Shown: positions 17,181-27,156, counted from the stretch's first letter. The stretch is 41,301 nt of DNA from a bacterium (GCA_024229695.1 JAAESD010000121.1:1-41301), one strand, 5' to 3'. Program-made: numbers and translations. Notes: generated by a model from the sequence alone, not told the origin.

Positions 17181-17803
17181 TGCAGTCAAAGTTGGCTGCT
17201 TTTGACCAAATCAAGTCTGATTCTGGTCGATTGTTGATTGCTGGGGTTGATGAAGCTGGCAGGGGTTGTCTTGCCGGTCCGGTTGTTGCCGCTGCAGTTA
17301 TTTTGGACAGTAGTTCAATATCTGCAATGATAAATGACTCGAAACAGCTTACTGCGAACCGACGTGATCTTGCTTATGACGAAGTTATAAAGAGCGCTCT
17401 TTCATGGAGCGCTTTTGCCGTATCTCCTGCCGAAATAGATTCTATTAATATACTGCAAGCGACAATGCGGGCTATGAGTGACTCCATCAGGAGACTACCA
17501 ATGGTTCCTGACCTTGTGCTGATTGATGGTAATAAAGCCCCTGAAACAGATGTCGATTGTGAAACAGTAATAAAAGGTGATGCAAAAAGTGCCTGCATTG
17601 CGGCTGCTTCTATTATCGCAAAAGTTACCAGAGATCGAATTATGCTGGAAATGCATGAACGTTATGATGAATATGGTTTCGACGAAAACAAGGGATATGG
17701 CTCGCAGCCTCATATGGATGCACTGAAAATGCATGGCGCTACACCTATTCATCGTAAAACATATCGACCAGTGGCTGACTTATTGCAAGGATCCCTCTTT
17801 TAA
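17180..17803 (+). CDS. rnhB: Ribonuclease HII
   Basis: 207 residues; removes ribonucleotides and RNA primers from DNA duplexes. Catalytic acids lie in AGVDEAGRGCLAGPVVAAAV (Asp24, Glu25) and LIDGNKAP; also KGDAKSACIAAASIIAKVTRD and GYGSQPHMDALKMHG are typical. It overlaps rplS by one base and so is coupled to it. Confidence 0.97.
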   Translation: MQSKLAAFDQIKSDSGRLLIAGVDEAGRGCLAGPVVAAAVILDSSSISAMINDSKQLTANRRDLAYDEVIKSALSWSAFAVSPAEIDSINILQATMRAMSDSIRRLPMVPDLVLIDGNKAPETDVDCETVIKGDAKSACIAAASIIAKVTRDRIMLEMHERYDEYGFDENKGYGSQPHMDALKMHGATPIHRKTYRPVADLLQGSLF

Positions 17804-17827
17804 TATCTCCCGGATTGTGAAAACAAA

Positions 17828-18187
17828 ATGAACAAGCAACAGTTGGGCTCCTGGGGGGAGCGGATGGCTGCGCTTTATCTGGAAGTGCTGGGCTATAAGT
17901 TAATCAAGGAACGGTATCGGATTCGTGAGGGTGAAATAGATTTGATAATGCGCAATTCCAGGGACATGGTTTTTGTCGAGGTGAAGACCAGAACTGGAGT
18001 GGAATTTGGTTTACCCGAAGAGGCGGTTACCAAAACCAAGTTAATGAGAATGAGGCGCGCAGCGCGGAGATATATTACAGAGAATAAAGAGCTGAATTGG
18101 CAGAATGTACGATTCGATGTTGTCGCAATTCAAATTGATAGCCAAAATGATTCATGTGAAATAAGGCATCTTATTGGTATTTCTTGA
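17828..18187 (+). CDS. YraN/UPF0102 family endonuclease-like protein
   Basis: 119 residues. It has the family start GSWGERMAALYLEVLGYKLIKERYR and the PD-(D/E)XK-like core GEIDLIM (Glu36, Asp38) and VFVEVKTR (Glu51, Lys53). The family is assumed to be a Holliday-junction-resolvase-fold nuclease, but its role is unproven. It commonly follows rnhB, as here. Confidence 0.94.
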   Translation: MNKQQLGSWGERMAALYLEVLGYKLIKERYRIREGEIDLIMRNSRDMVFVEVKTRTGVEFGLPEEAVTKTKLMRMRRAARRYITENKELNWQNVRFDVVAIQIDSQNDSCEIRHLIGIS

Positions 18188-18199
18188 AAATTGGTCTGG

Positions 18200-18226
18200 A
18201 ACAGTAACGACATAAGTTTTACTGTT
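18200..18226. promoter_or_regulatory. Inverted repeat upstream of leuS
   Basis: AACAGTAA (18200-18207) and TTACTGTT (18219-18226) form a perfect 8-bp inverted repeat with an 11-base centre. There is no T-run after it. It could be a protein-binding site or a hairpin in the yraN-leuS gap. A poor promoter (TTGCGA at 18225, TACAAT at 18250, 19-base spacer) overlaps its right end. Confidence 0.35.
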
Positions 18227-18292
18227 GCGATACACTTGTGCAACTTGATTACAATAATCTGTTCTGGAAAATTCTGTTGAGGAAACTGCGTT

Positions 18293-20857
18293 ATGTCAAA
18301 CTGTGAACACGATCGAAACACTGTCTACGATTTTAAATCTATAGAAAGCAACTGGCGGGAAAAATGGGCTGACAGTGGTCATGATCAAACAGACCTGGAT
18401 GCCGACGATAAAAGGAAGCGAACCTATTGCCTGTCCATGTTTTCTTATCCATCTGGCGATAAATTACACCTGGGACATTGGTATAACTATGTACCCGCAG
18501 ATACCTGGGCACGGTTTCGCCGCATGAGTGGTGACAATGTTTTCCAGCCGATGGGCTTTGACAGTTTTGGTCTTCCTGCTGAAAATTATGCAATAAAATG
18601 TGGAGTACATCCGCACATTCATACAGAAGAGAATATCAGTGTAATTCGTGATCAACTGAAAACCATAGGTGCGATGTATGACTGGCGCAGTGAGCTGGCT
18701 ACGCATCGGCCTGAGTATTACAAATGGACTCAATGGCTATTTTTACAGTTGTATAAAAACGACCTGGCATATCGAGATGATTCTCCCGTGAACTGGTGTA
18801 ACTCATGCCAAACTGTGCTCGCAAATGAGCAGGTTGAAAGTGGGAACTGCGAACGTTGTGGAGAATTTGTCGAGAAAAAGGAACTGACTCAATGGAAATT
18901 CAGGATAACAAAATATGCTGACCGCTTAATTGATGGTTTGGAAGATCTAGATTGGCCTGAAGAGACCAAAAAGAAGCAGCTAAGCTGGATTGGTCGGAGT
19001 CATGGTGCTGATGTTGATTTTGTTGTTTCACGAAAATATGTTCAAGATGATTTGCCGGCGAACACTGAATTGAACGCCGACGGCGACATAGTACTTCGAG
19101 TCTTTACAACACGTCCGGATACTCTGTTTGGTGTTACATATATGGCTGTTGCTCCTGAGCATCCACTTGCTGTCTGTTTGACTGAAAAAGAGATGCAGCC
19201 CGAAGTTGAAAAATATATTACCGATTCTGCCAAGCTCAGTGAAGTTGACAGGCAAGGCACCGAACGTGAAAAAACAGGTATCAGAACTGGTGCACTTGCA
19301 GTAAATCCGGTCAACGGTGAAGAAATTCCAATTCTGGTTGCCGACTATGTGATTGCTTCTTACGGCACAGGTGCCGTGATGGCAGTTCCTGCTCATGATC
19401 AACGCGATTTTGAAGTTGCAGATAAATTAAAGCTGCCACTACGTCGTGTGATTTTAGGTGATGGGCAAGTCTCTGATTCAGAGTTGCAAGAGGCCTGGAC
19501 TGACGATGGTGTAATGATCAATTCCGAAGGTTACAATGGTGATCCAAATCGCCAGGCAGGGAAAAAGATAATTTCCAAGCTGGATGCCAAAGGTGTTGGA
19601 AAACAGACCATACAATACAGGTTGCGTGATTGGCTTGTCAGCAGACAACGATTCTGGGGTGCTCCCATCCCTATAGTCCATTGTACGGACTGTGGAGCAG
19701 TGGCAGTACCTGAAGATCAATTACCTCTGCAATTACCAGACGTTGTTGATTACAAACCAAAAGGTAAATCTCCACTTGAGAGTTCCGACAAGTATATGAA
19801 TACTTCCTGCCCGGAATGTGGAAAAGATGCTCGCAGAGATCCTGATACAATGGATACTTTCGTTTGCAGCTCCTGGTATTTCTTGCGATACATGCGTCCG
19901 GATCTGGAAGATGCAATGTTCCTGAAAGAAGATACACAGAAATGGCTGCCTACTGAAATGTACGTTGGTGGAGCAGATCATGCATATGGGCACCTGCTGT
20001 TTTCAAGATTCATTACAAAAGTTTTCCATGATTTAGGCTATCTGGATTTTGAAGAACCATTCAAGTCCTTAAGACACCAAGGTATGATTACTCGTGATGG
20101 GCAGAAAATGTCCAAGAGTAAAGGCAATACTGTTGTGCCGGCAGAGTACCTTGAACAGTTCGGCACTGACACTCTGCGAGCCTACCTCATGAAGGGGTTT
20201 GCATTTGCTGAAGGTGGCGATTGGACTGATAACGGAATTGAGGGCATTCACAAATTTTTACTGAGGGTCTGGAGAATAACTCATTCTGCCTTGGCAAACC
20301 AGCCTCTGGGGCAGGATATGGGGCAGGACGTTCCTGTGCTGTCAGATGCAGAGCGTGAAAAGCGCTGGCCAAAACTCAGAGTCGTTTTACATAATTCAAT
20401 TTTTGCCTGCACAAGGGATCTGGAACGATTCCAGTTCAATACAGCTGTCAGCAAGTTGATGGAATTGAATAATGCCTTGCGTGAGTATTCTGGAACAGAT
20501 GCGGTTACTTTTGAAGATCCATATCTCAAGGAAGCATTGCTGAATCTGATCCAGATGTTGTCGCCATTTGCACCTCATTTTGGAGCAGAATTGTGGGAAA
20601 GAGTGGGTGGACAAGAGTCGGTATTCGATTCTTCCTGGCCAGTTCACAATGAGTCATTTCTTGTTGCAGATACCGTGACTTATGTAATTCAGATTAACGG
20701 CAAGATTCGTGAGAAGATGGATGCTGCTAAAAATGCATCGAAGGATGAAGTAGAAAAAGAAGCACTAGCTTATGGTAGAATTCCTGAACTTATCGGGGAT
20801 AGCGAGATAAGAAAAGTCATAGTTGTTCCGGGTAAGCTTGTTAATGTTGTCATATAG
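18293..20857 (+). CDS. leuS: Leucyl-tRNA synthetase
   Basis: 854 residues, class I synthetase. The HIGH motif reads HLGH (59-62) in SYPSGDKLHLGHWYNY, and KMSKS is at 605-609. The editing (CP1) domain includes VFTTRPDTLFGVTYM and the MAVPAHDQRDFE block. Two zinc-type clusters are seen: CNSC...CERC after the first Rossmann half, and CTDC...CPEC before the TMDTFVCSSWYFLRY segment. The ATG at 18293 follows GAGGAAA. Eight bases separate it from the start of the giant gene downstream, suggesting co-transcription. Confidence 0.98.
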   Translation: MSNCEHDRNTVYDFKSIESNWREKWADSGHDQTDLDADDKRKRTYCLSMFSYPSGDKLHLGHWYNYVPADTWARFRRMSGDNVFQPMGFDSFGLPAENYAIKCGVHPHIHTEENISVIRDQLKTIGAMYDWRSELATHRPEYYKWTQWLFLQLYKNDLAYRDDSPVNWCNSCQTVLANEQVESGNCERCGEFVEKKELTQWKFRITKYADRLIDGLEDLDWPEETKKKQLSWIGRSHGADVDFVVSRKYVQDDLPANTELNADGDIVLRVFTTRPDTLFGVTYMAVAPEHPLAVCLTEKEMQPEVEKYITDSAKLSEVDRQGTEREKTGIRTGALAVNPVNGEEIPILVADYVIASYGTGAVMAVPAHDQRDFEVADKLKLPLRRVILGDGQVSDSELQEAWTDDGVMINSEGYNGDPNRQAGKKIISKLDAKGVGKQTIQYRLRDWLVSRQRFWGAPIPIVHCTDCGAVAVPEDQLPLQLPDVVDYKPKGKSPLESSDKYMNTSCPECGKDARRDPDTMDTFVCSSWYFLRYMRPDLEDAMFLKEDTQKWLPTEMYVGGADHAYGHLLFSRFITKVFHDLGYLDFEEPFKSLRHQGMITRDGQKMSKSKGNTVVPAEYLEQFGTDTLRAYLMKGFAFAEGGDWTDNGIEGIHKFLLRVWRITHSALANQPLGQDMGQDVPVLSDAEREKRWPKLRVVLHNSIFACTRDLERFQFNTAVSKLMELNNALREYSGTDAVTFEDPYLKEALLNLIQMLSPFAPHFGAELWERVGGQESVFDSSWPVHNESFLVADTVTYVIQINGKIREKMDAAKNASKDEVEKEALAYGRIPELIGDSEIRKVIVVPGKLVNVVI

Positions 20858-20865
20858 GAGTGGTG

Positions 20866-23800
20866 ATGTCTTATTGGCGCATTTTTAAAGAAGCGTCACA
20901 AGCTCTTGAACAAGGCAAATTTGCTTTAGCTGAGAAGCAATACCTTGAATCTGTGCGCCTTAGAGAACAATCGCCAACGACTGTATTTATAACAGAGTCA
21001 GTTCTTGGTAAAGTCTCATCTGTTTTCAAAAAATCGGCAGACAAGTCTGAACTAGGAAAATGGGAGGCAGCAAAGGCAAGCTTTCTTAAACTTTTCAATC
21101 AGAGTGGTTGTGCTTGTGTCGACTCAATCTTGTCTGATGCTGATTCAAATCAATTCACGCAAACTTCAATTATGTCAGAAGCTCTTTTCCTTGCTTCAGG
21201 CAGTACTTTATTTGAAGAGAATTTCACTACTGTTGCTGAACTTCTGAAAATTGCTTTTAACACTGCACTGCAAACTGAAAAGTTGGTTGATCTTTCCATT
21301 CTACCTGCTGGCCTGGATATCGTTGCTTCCGACAGGATGGAACTTGCTAGAATAGCTATAGAGATATTGACCGATTCGCCTGCATTGGCAGGGGAAGTTG
21401 CAGGTCGGCGCAGAGCTTTGACTCTGGGCAAATTTGCTCAATCTATTCTGGATGATTCGCTATTTCCTGCAGGCACAATATTTGATTCCGATAGACTGTT
21501 TTATTGTGCCAAACTTTCGGATTTAGTGGAAGGCGGCAGTAGATACTCTGCTGAACTTTACTGTCGATACCTGTCTACAGTAGATAATTGGAACCAGGAC
21601 TCATTGAATGCCAGTTTGCGTGCAATGGGCATCTTTGCAAATATCGATAAGCAATATCTGCATATTCCAGATTATGCTGCTGCCAGGTCAGTGCCATCTC
21701 CTACAGGGCTGGATATTAATTATAACGCTACTCGCAAAGAGATCAGGGATACTATTCGGGACAGAGCTGGCGACAACAATGGAATATTTTGGGCATCTGT
21801 CACGTTGGAGCAAGGCCGATGGGTGTTTGTCATCTGGAGCAGATCTGTTCCGGTAGATGTTATATCATGGGCCCACCCAGAAGATGACCAAAGGCTGAGA
21901 GAGTATTTAGCTAAATGTGAAGATCGGATTATTTGCCGTGACGGAACTGGTGGACCAGTTCCAACTAAACCTCTGGTATTATTTTTAACAGCGCTTTGTG
22001 AAAAGGATATTCCTGCTGCTGGAATCACTCCTGAGTTTTTGTCAGTTCAAGCTGAAGAAATGCAACTGCAAATTAGTTCAACTTCAACTAAATCGGTCAG
22101 ACATCCTGCGTTTACCGATGACCTGGAAACATTTGCAGACCGCGCCGTTGAAGCTGGATATTTGTGGTTGGGTTGTATTCACAGAATCCGCACAACAAAT
22201 GCTGCATTCAGGCTGGGAATTCATCAAATGGCCAGGCGAGGAGATCAGGCATCCTTGTTCCTGCAGCAATTTCTTGATCCGGAATTGGTCGAAACTGAAG
22301 AGTGGCCATCGCTTGCTTTGGCCGACAGGGAACTCCCTGAGCAGTTTACTCGATATCAGGTGGAATCAGTTCCCCAACTAGTTAATGCTGAGTTGGCCTC
22401 GCAAGGGGCAGCAGTTATCTCAACAGGCAAACCTTTTGATGTTCTTGCAGCCTGGTCTGACTCACGCAGCAGACTCAGAGTTGTTATCGATTGTTACCAG
22501 AAATTACTCAAAGCTACATCTGTTTTGACTGAAAAGCCGGGCCTGATAACCTGGCTCCCTGAAAATGCATCAGTGTATTCTTATGAAGAATCGATGCAAT
22601 TGCTGGTGGGATTGATTTCCGCAAATGTGGAAGAGCTGAACCTGGTACCAGTATTTCACTGGTCTAGAATTATTGAAACTCATAATGGTGATTTGGCTGA
22701 TTTTGCTGTTGCTCGTCCAAGAGTCAGTGGTGTAATTCCATTTTACGAAGGTTACCTGGAGCGAATTCAAGAGCTTTCCAAGGTGCAATTGAGTGATTCA
22801 ACTATCGATAATATCTGGGTCAGAGAACTGATTGAGAGGTTGGAGGATTCGATTGCGGTTATTGGTGTAGCAGGCTTGCTGGATCAAAACGTTGTGCAGA
22901 ATGACATGAGGTGGGGTTGTGCATCTGCTGCTGTCGATTGGGTGTTCCTTGATAGTTCTGTAATCCATTGGCAAATGTATGAGAACAGCAAACTTTTACC
23001 TTCAAAGTACCATAGCCAGCTGTCTGCCAGGAACAGCACTCATTTATCATTGCTCACATCAGCGCATTTTTTAAGGCAAGATCTCATAAAACAACTTTCA
23101 GATTGGGTTGCTCCATATGGAAATATTTTCACGATGGCAATCAATGATCAGGCACCGCCTGTTCTAAAACTGGCTGTTATGGGTGTTGTCCCAGATGCTA
23201 CGGTTGGAATAGGTTCAATCGCGTTTTCATTTTTGTCATATGTTGTTGATGAGAGTTCAAATACCAGACCAAACCTGGTTGTTGGACCCCGGGAAGGCCC
23301 TTTGGCAGAATGTCTTTCTGCCGTTCTTCCTGGTTTTGATGGAGTATCAAACACTGTAAGTTTAATTTCGCAAAAAGAGTTGTGGGCAGAAAATTATATC
23401 GTTAACAATTACCAGTTCATTGTTCCAAAGTTGACCAGCCTCGATATCGATATTTCCGAAAACGAAGTTACTGAAACTCAGCAGCAATGGCTTGCTGGTG
23501 ACGAGAATCGTTCTGTTCTGCTTGAAGAGATGCGAGTTGCCTGTTCTCTGGAAGTAAATGCACTTCTTGCACGGAGCAATTGTAATCTTGATATTGCCGA
23601 TTCCAGGTGGTGGCGACGGTTTAAATTGTTTACATCTGAGGATCATTATCTTCCTGTTCCAGCTGATGCAGCTGCGGTTTGTGCCGGGCCATCGGCAATG
23701 CTTTACGATTTGCCTGCTGTAAAAAAACCGGAGCAGAAGAAGCGCAGAAAATTATGGCCGAGCAAAACTCAGCATGATGACTCTCTTGCTGGAGCGGCAA

Positions 23801-26800
23801 GGCAATGGCTGCTGTCTCAAGGGTGGATTGATGATCAGGGAATGGGTACTCTGCCTGGCCTGCCAGCTCCTCCAACTGCAGATTTGCCCGAGAACTGGAA
23901 TCGAAAAAGAGCCAGATTTGCAATCGGTAAACAGGATAATTATTGGTACAAGGAATTGCGTGGAGTAACTCAGCAGAGAGAGATCGGAAATTTATCTGAA
24001 TGGTTGCTTTATATCAGCGAATCGGCACCACCATTTGGTGCTGCAGTGTTGGACTGTTTGCCCGCGACTGGATTGTCGATAATTTCTGAAGGCGAATACA
24101 CCGGATATTGTCCTGTAATTATTTGGGCAACTCCAACGCAACTGGTTTCAACTCACAACAGGGAAAAACTTCTCTCCATGAAGCCCAGCTCAATTTATAT
24201 GAGTGATTTGAGACAGTGGCTGCCACCTCAACCGATAGCCGGAGCCAGAGCTGGACAAGCGCTACATCATCTGTTGAAGTATCCCGACTGCAGGATAACT
24301 GCTATTGCATCAACATTGCCGGAACCATGGCGTAAGCATTTTGCTGATTCATGGAAAACTGAATTTACTGCCGATGGATTATTTGTTGATCAATTTGATG
24401 ACAGTTCCCAACTGAATGCAATTGAGCATGGGCTAAACCCTGTTGCGGTGGGAAGATTCACTACTCCGGAAGTTGAATGTCGTGAATGTGGATTAGCAAC
24501 CAGAATTGATAATTTTGGTCAGGCTTGTCCTGGCTGTGGATTAAGTATCGGAAGATGGATTTCCCCGGCTCAAAAAACAGAATTCTTCAATGAATTATTG
24601 CAGTTTAAAATATCAGCGATTCAAGAGCGTTTTGTGCAGCGACAGGGTGAGCCACTATGTCTTTGGGTAACTCCTTTACAGTGGGATAGTGTTGAACCGA
24701 TTTTAAATAATCTTAAGATCAGTTATAGAATACAAACCGATAGAACTCTTGATGAGTCCACAGCTGCTGACTCCTGGCTGATTTGCATAACAGGCCAGAT
24801 TGTTGATTCACCTGTAGAATGTCAACATGCCTTGCTGTGGTTGCCAGATGATGAGCAGGAATTGTTGACTTTCAGGATAAAGGTAGCTGGCGATGTATGT
24901 CTCTGGTTCCATCCGTTGGAATTTGAATCAACAGCAGCAGCAAATGATCCTGAATGGGTCAGTCTACATACTGATCGATATCGACATCTGTTATCGTGTC
25001 TGCATACACCTCCTGGACTGTCATCCAAGTGGATATGGGATAGTTGTATTACTTCCAGGCCTGCATCTATCCTGACCGGACTACCAGCTGAGGTTGTCAG
25101 CCGATCGCTTGAAGTGGCATCGTGGATGATGCCAGTAGCTTTTAATTTGAAAGAAATATCAGGCACAAATGATCACCTGGAACTTCGAATGTCCATGGGT
25201 GAGATTCAACAACGATGCGGTAGATTACAGGAGACAATCAAGAAAGTGCTGCCTGCGATGTTTGCTACAGTCAGACGTGGTACTTCAGGCAGAATGAATT
25301 TATGTGCTATGCCTCTGGAAGTTGAGCCCGATGATCTTGCATGGCTGGACAGGTTCCTGCTTGCTTCTTCTTTGACTCTTGCTACTAATGACTCAAATGA
25401 TGAGCTTCTCTTCTGTGGAGATGGAGGAATTATTTTTTCTCCTTTGCGGCATATTGGTTATCTGGGCAGTCCTGGTGCAGTAGTTGATGCTCTGCTTTTA
25501 CAGCTTGAATCATTTTTGGCATTTACTGAATCGTTTGTCAGCGGAGATATGGAAGCAGCACGTTTAGCTTTGGGCGATGAAGTGATTGATACTGGTGTTC
25601 TACTTGGGGTCTGGCGGTTGCTGGACAGTACTCGTAAATCGACTGTCGCTTTGGTTGAGCCTGAGCAATGGCAGCAACTGGACGACGAAAAAACAATGGC
25701 AGCAGGCATTTTGCTTGCGGATCTTTCCAGAGAGCAAATCCAATGGCAGAAGAGACTGACTAACGCATGGCGTGCTGGTTTCATGGAAGATGTGCTACCG
25801 GAATTGTCAGAAAAGCAAACGCAAGATGAAGCCCAATTGATTTGTGAAATTGGCAATCAATATGCACGGGAACTTACAAGCTTCCTCTGCCGATTGGAAA
25901 CTGGCCAGGTTGTATTGCGTGGGAGATCGGGAAGTTGCAGAGTCGATTCCCTGATAATTGGACTTCGAGAAGCTATCTACAATGGTTTACCTGTCAATGC
26001 AATATCGGTTCATTCTCCAGATATAAGTAGTGCTACAAATTTCCACATGTCCTGGCGCAAAGCGTTGCCGGGATATTCCATCCCTGCAATTTCGATTTGT
26101 GGTCGTGAAGAATGGGTTGGAGAGATACCATCTGAGGGGGCAGTTGCAATTCAGCCTCGCGAGGAAGTTGCAGTTATCCTTGAGACCCAGAACATGGATA
26201 CCCTTGATCGGTATCGTGTTGCTCAGCGGTTCAAAAATGGCCGAGTGATTTCAGTTTATGATCCGATGCTTGCAACTGAAGAGTGGGAACACATGTTCCT
26301 GACTACTCCATCTGACCATGAAATTATCGATTTCAATGATAAAGCTAAGACCTCACGGCAAGTTAATGAAAGTATTGAAGAATTTCTCAGTATTAATAAA
26401 TTGGAATCCACTAGCAGTGATTGGAAACACATTGATGATGGTTCATCTGTTTCTCATCTGACATCAAATATGGACGAAGCGATTCTAGACATTACAAACA
26501 GCTGTTCCGTTGGTGTTACAATAGTTGCACCTCTGGTTGCTGATATTGAATATCTCGGCAGAGGCCTTGCTCAGCAGGGATGGCACGCAGTATTCAATGA
26601 AGAACTCGATTACTTATTACTGCCTGGTGTTCTGGAATTTATTGCTGCTGCATTTGATCTGGTTGCCGCCGAAGACAAGCCAAGTATTCTGGAACCGTTA
26701 TTGCCTCCTTCTGCAAAGGAAAGTTATCGTCGATGGTATTCTGGAGGAGACGTTTCAACTATTCTGACTGTTTCTGACATGATGAACTCTGCAGGTCGAT

Positions 26801-27156
26801 CTTCCTGGTCAAAATCCTTGTTTGATGATCCTGCCTGTCGACAACGTATTGAGCGAATTGTTGCTGATGCTGGTAGTGAGCCGTTGGACCGATTTGTTTC
26901 CCGACCACTTTTTGCTGCATGGAGGCAGGAAGTTTCATCTCTACCGGGCGTGAGCAAGGCTGAAAATAATGAACAGGTTGCCAGGTTGATGACAACTGAT
27001 GAGATTTCAACTGTCTCAACAGATACGCTTGCATATTTATGCAGAGGAAGTGAACCTTCTGCGATTCATTATAAAGTTATCTGCAGGGCAAAGAATAATC
27101 TGAAGGTTTATTACCAGGAGAGGTCGCCACTTGCAAGAGATATGCAAGAGGATTAA
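20866..27156 (+). CDS. Giant 2096-residue protein with two degenerate helicase-like modules (RecQ-like and UvrD-like) and a zinc ribbon
   Basis: One uninterrupted frame; ATG 20866 has AGGAG 5 bases upstream (GTGs at 20860/20863 overlap the site). Residues 5-36 resemble a TPR hairpin. Residues 40-940 match nothing I know; a basic linker (KKRRK) lies near 958. Residues ~1050-1360 follow a RecQ-type SF2 helicase: VIIWATPTQL (1084-1093), MSDLRQW at the DEAH position (1112-1118), TAIASTLPEPW at motif III (1145-1155), a CxxC-x12-CxxC zinc ribbon (Cys1205, 1208, 1221, 1224), then lobe 2 with PLCLWVTP (1263-1270) and VDSPVE. Residues ~1660-2096 follow UvrD: GRSGSCRV for Walker A (1686-1693, Lys lost), KTSRQVNESIEEF (1828-1840), a 2A-like block from 1882 and ICRAKNNLKVYY for motif VI (2072-2083). 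No active motor is expected. It follows leuS closely and shares its stop with the convergent DUF2062 gene. Confidence 0.88.
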   Translation: MSYWRIFKEASQALEQGKFALAEKQYLESVRLREQSPTTVFITESVLGKVSSVFKKSADKSELGKWEAAKASFLKLFNQSGCACVDSILSDADSNQFTQTSIMSEALFLASGSTLFEENFTTVAELLKIAFNTALQTEKLVDLSILPAGLDIVASDRMELARIAIEILTDSPALAGEVAGRRRALTLGKFAQSILDDSLFPAGTIFDSDRLFYCAKLSDLVEGGSRYSAELYCRYLSTVDNWNQDSLNASLRAMGIFANIDKQYLHIPDYAAARSVPSPTGLDINYNATRKEIRDTIRDRAGDNNGIFWASVTLEQGRWVFVIWSRSVPVDVISWAHPEDDQRLREYLAKCEDRIICRDGTGGPVPTKPLVLFLTALCEKDIPAAGITPEFLSVQAEEMQLQISSTSTKSVRHPAFTDDLETFADRAVEAGYLWLGCIHRIRTTNAAFRLGIHQMARRGDQASLFLQQFLDPELVETEEWPSLALADRELPEQFTRYQVESVPQLVNAELASQGAAVISTGKPFDVLAAWSDSRSRLRVVIDCYQKLLKATSVLTEKPGLITWLPENASVYSYEESMQLLVGLISANVEELNLVPVFHWSRIIETHNGDLADFAVARPRVSGVIPFYEGYLERIQELSKVQLSDSTIDNIWVRELIERLEDSIAVIGVAGLLDQNVVQNDMRWGCASAAVDWVFLDSSVIHWQMYENSKLLPSKYHSQLSARNSTHLSLLTSAHFLRQDLIKQLSDWVAPYGNIFTMAINDQAPPVLKLAVMGVVPDATVGIGSIAFSFLSYVVDESSNTRPNLVVGPREGPLAECLSAVLPGFDGVSNTVSLISQKELWAENYIVNNYQFIVPKLTSLDIDISENEVTETQQQWLAGDENRSVLLEEMRVACSLEVNALLARSNCNLDIADSRWWRRFKLFTSEDHYLPVPADAAAVCAGPSAMLYDLPAVKKPEQKKRRKLWPSKTQHDDSLAGAARQWLLSQGWIDDQGMGTLPGLPAPPTADLPENWNRKRARFAIGKQDNYWYKELRGVTQQREIGNLSEWLLYISESAPPFGAAVLDCLPATGLSIISEGEYTGYCPVIIWATPTQLVSTHNREKLLSMKPSSIYMSDLRQWLPPQPIAGARAGQALHHLLKYPDCRITAIASTLPEPWRKHFADSWKTEFTADGLFVDQFDDSSQLNAIEHGLNPVAVGRFTTPEVECRECGLATRIDNFGQACPGCGLSIGRWISPAQKTEFFNELLQFKISAIQERFVQRQGEPLCLWVTPLQWDSVEPILNNLKISYRIQTDRTLDESTAADSWLICITGQIVDSPVECQHALLWLPDDEQELLTFRIKVAGDVCLWFHPLEFESTAAANDPEWVSLHTDRYRHLLSCLHTPPGLSSKWIWDSCITSRPASILTGLPAEVVSRSLEVASWMMPVAFNLKEISGTNDHLELRMSMGEIQQRCGRLQETIKKVLPAMFATVRRGTSGRMNLCAMPLEVEPDDLAWLDRFLLASSLTLATNDSNDELLFCGDGGIIFSPLRHIGYLGSPGAVVDALLLQLESFLAFTESFVSGDMEAARLALGDEVIDTGVLLGVWRLLDSTRKSTVALVEPEQWQQLDDEKTMAAGILLADLSREQIQWQKRLTNAWRAGFMEDVLPELSEKQTQDEAQLICEIGNQYARELTSFLCRLETGQVVLRGRSGSCRVDSLIIGLREAIYNGLPVNAISVHSPDISSATNFHMSWRKALPGYSIPAISICGREEWVGEIPSEGAVAIQPREEVAVILETQNMDTLDRYRVAQRFKNGRVISVYDPMLATEEWEHMFLTTPSDHEIIDFNDKAKTSRQVNESIEEFLSINKLESTSSDWKHIDDGSSVSHLTSNMDEAILDITNSCSVGVTIVAPLVADIEYLGRGLAQQGWHAVFNEELDYLLLPGVLEFIAAAFDLVAAEDKPSILEPLLPPSAKESYRRWYSGGDVSTILTVSDMMNSAGRSSWSKSLFDDPACRQRIERIVADAGSEPLDRFVSRPLFAAWRQEVSSLPGVSKAENNEQVARLMTTDEISTVSTDTLAYLCRGSEPSAIHYKVICRAKNNLKVYYQERSPLARDMQED

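Noticed and set aside
18188..18292. T-box riboswitch for leuS
   Set aside because: The gap is about 105 bases, with no specifier-loop or antiterminator pattern and no terminator.
20866..27156. The giant gene as a defence island or mobile element
   Set aside because: It sits between leuS and housekeeping genes, with no integrase, transposase, direct repeats or change in base composition that I can see.
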